Positions 21,241-22,627 of a stretch of 22,627 bases of DNA are shown piece by piece. The notes beneath the pieces are model-generated. The model saw nothing but the letters and a program-made list of their open reading frames with translations, was not told the DNA's origin and searched no databases. Every line of letters begins with the position of its first letter. Within the stretch, counting starts at the first letter, position 1. The position numbers and the translations under genes are program-made. This DNA comes from Apostichopus leukothele (Eukaryota > Echinodermata > Holothuroidea > Aspidochirotida > Stichopodidae), in contig JAAAKB020000027.1 in the NCBI GenBank assembly GCA_010014835.2, forward strand, positions 1,360,567 through 1,383,193, written 5' to 3'.

Positions 21241-22627
21241 CCCCAAAAAATCAGGCCAAATTGGCAGGCAATTATATACCTGTACCAGTTAAGCAGCCAA
21301 ACCACAGACTCCACCCTGATATGCAAAATAGGCCTTGGTTTATGTGTAATTCACCATGAAAGTATTTGGAGGCATGCAGGGCTAAAAAAGTCTACTTAAT
21401 GCTGACAGACACATTTATTTTGAGTGAAACAGTATTACCATTCCAGCACACTGAAACTAATTCACTGAGTATAAACTTTAATAGTAAGTTACTACCAACA
21501 AAATTGTTTGGTAATACTCATATATATATTATGTGGCTGGCACTGAGTTTGTATCTTATAAACAGAAGAAGAGCTGTTGTTAGTATTGCGGTGCTTGGGC
21601 AAAAAGTGCACACCTATTTTCCATTAGTCTCCATCAAATTTGTTCGTTTTGGTAAAAGGGTTGGAGAGTATAAATTTCAATGAAACCATATTGCAGTAGA
21701 AAGCATAGCCATAGACCAATGCCATTGTTATTGTATGTTAGTTCACTAAGTGTGATGTTTGCAGTTACCCAGCAGGACTTGCCGGTTAACCGTTGCATCA
21801 CCAAGCTGTAATTCATCCGACGCTAATGAATATGAAATGTTCGTAAAACTTAAATCTGCATGGTGAGGTTTTATTGACTATACACCATAACTGTTGTACT
21901 TGCCAATATGTAACTAGCAAACACTTCCCGTTTCATATCAACAGAGTTTCTTTCGGTTTGTGTAACAAGCATCGTCCTGAAATGTAAAACTGCTACGTTC
22001 ATGGGAAACCAAAAGATGTACAGTATTCCGTTCTAAAATCCATAGTTTAGATGAGAAACCTTATGATGAAATAATATCTTAATCTTGTCTTAATCTTGTG
22101 TATAATTTTAGTGCTAACATAAATCGTTAACAATTTAAAGTTGATTACATGGCTTAAACAGACGTTATTCTTCTTTTGTATCAGTCATTCAGTTGAAAAT
22201 TGAAGAAAAAAAAAACACTTTGCAATTGTACTCTTTCCTTATCTTCTTGATTTTCCACTGAATAATCCAAAAATATGTACAAGTTTGTGTACTGTCACAT
22301 GGCACAATATACTGTGTGCTGCTAAATGCAGCTTTTACTCTAGTACCGAGTATATATAATTTCCGGATTTGTAGAGTTTTCTGTGGTCAGTTGGTGTCAG
22401 AGACGCTATCATGACCAGTTGAGCTGGGTGTTTGCACTCTCCGAGCCAGAATTTAATTAAGGATTTGAATGGTAGTTAAAGCATAAGGAATACCTGGGAG
22501 AAAAAAGAAAAAGGGGGGGGGGGAGATTGAAAAAAATGAGATGGAGATGAAATAGAAAACCGAGAAAAATCAGTTGAGTCAAACAAAGGGTGAGGAGAAA
22601 AAATACGTCAAAATAACAAATTGTGAC
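21241..22627. other. Intronic or intergenic spacer at the right end
   Basis: A 105-codon + frame (21366-21683) and a 60-codon minus frame (21634-21816) have no domain I recognise, and frames of that length are expected by chance here. A G11 run lies at 22513-22523 in a purine-rich end (about 22498-22625). I see no exon beginning with the expected G-[F/Y]-[G/A]-[F/Y]-[V/I] continuation of RNP1. Confidence 0.5.
22513..22523. repeat. Poly(G) run, G11
   Basis: G11 follows an A-rich stretch (GAAAAAAGAAAAA) in a purine-rich region. Confidence 0.85.

Noticed and set aside
21366-21683. 105-codon + strand open frame
   Set aside because: By rough count a few frames of this length are expected by chance here; no domain, splice sites or promoter were seen.
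21950-21965. TTTCTTTCGGTTTGTG as the missing RNP1 exon (G-F-G-F-V)
   Set aside because: Read in frame it gives S-F-G-L-C followed by N, lacks the first glycine, and has no suitable acceptor directly before it.
1-22627. tRNA genes, known microRNAs, CRISPR arrays, LTR or retrovirus fossils
   Set aside because: By eye I found no B-box-like GGTTCRANNCC, no familiar conserved microRNA seed-and-arm sequence, no regularly spaced direct repeats with unique spacers, and no reverse transcriptase or capsid motifs.

Overview
This window looks like deep intronic DNA from an intron-rich, AT-rich marine invertebrate animal, plausibly an echinoderm or another invertebrate deuterostome. The grounds are animal-type splice signals around one short exon, no compact gene run, long AT-rich spacers, many poly(G)/poly(C) runs, and several families of degenerate tandem repeats. 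The taxon is an inference and was not confirmed by any search.

Only one coding element is well supported. It is a 49-nt exon on the + strand (11305-11353) with a strong acceptor (a 17-nt pure pyrimidine run, then GCAG) and a consensus donor (GAG|GTGAGT). Two of its three frames contain stops. The open frame reads VEEASLMIDKITKRSR plus the first base of a split codon, most likely Gly. This fits beta-strand 2, the following loop and the start of RNP1 in an RNA-recognition motif, and most resembles Musashi-family RRMs. On this reading the window is one exon of a Musashi-like RNA-binding protein gene, flanked on each side by at least 11.3 kb of intron. I could not find the neighbouring RRM exons here; the rest of RNP1 should lie further 3'.

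Layout: 1-97 is G-rich low-complexity DNA. 98-4517 is AT-rich intron with no recognised feature apart from short simple repeats. 4518-5116 is a 24-copy, 25-bp minisatellite with a recent 125-bp higher-order duplication. 5789-6375 is a diverged repeat of about 147 bp that carries forkhead-, GATA- and nuclear-receptor-like motifs. 6376-8099 is spacer with one unusually long but unrecognised minus-strand open frame. 8100-8720, 10000-10480, 12541-12800 and 20480-20830 are more complex, less AT-rich blocks that could be conserved regulatory DNA. The exon follows at 11305-11353, and a T13G10 tract flanked by 11-bp direct repeats lies just downstream of its donor. 14800-16413 is a worn tandem-repeat domain with units of about 240 bp and about 71 bp. 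21042-21240 holds a short 44-bp tandem repeat. The remainder is AT-rich intron dotted with G or C runs.

I see no tRNA, rRNA, CRISPR array, retroviral or LTR fossil, or intact transposon. Most open frames of 60-105 codons match what an AT-rich sequence of this length gives by chance. I found no convincing new multi-gene system. The points most worth following are the short exon between very long introns, the motif-bearing 147-bp repeat, and the possible regulatory blocks.
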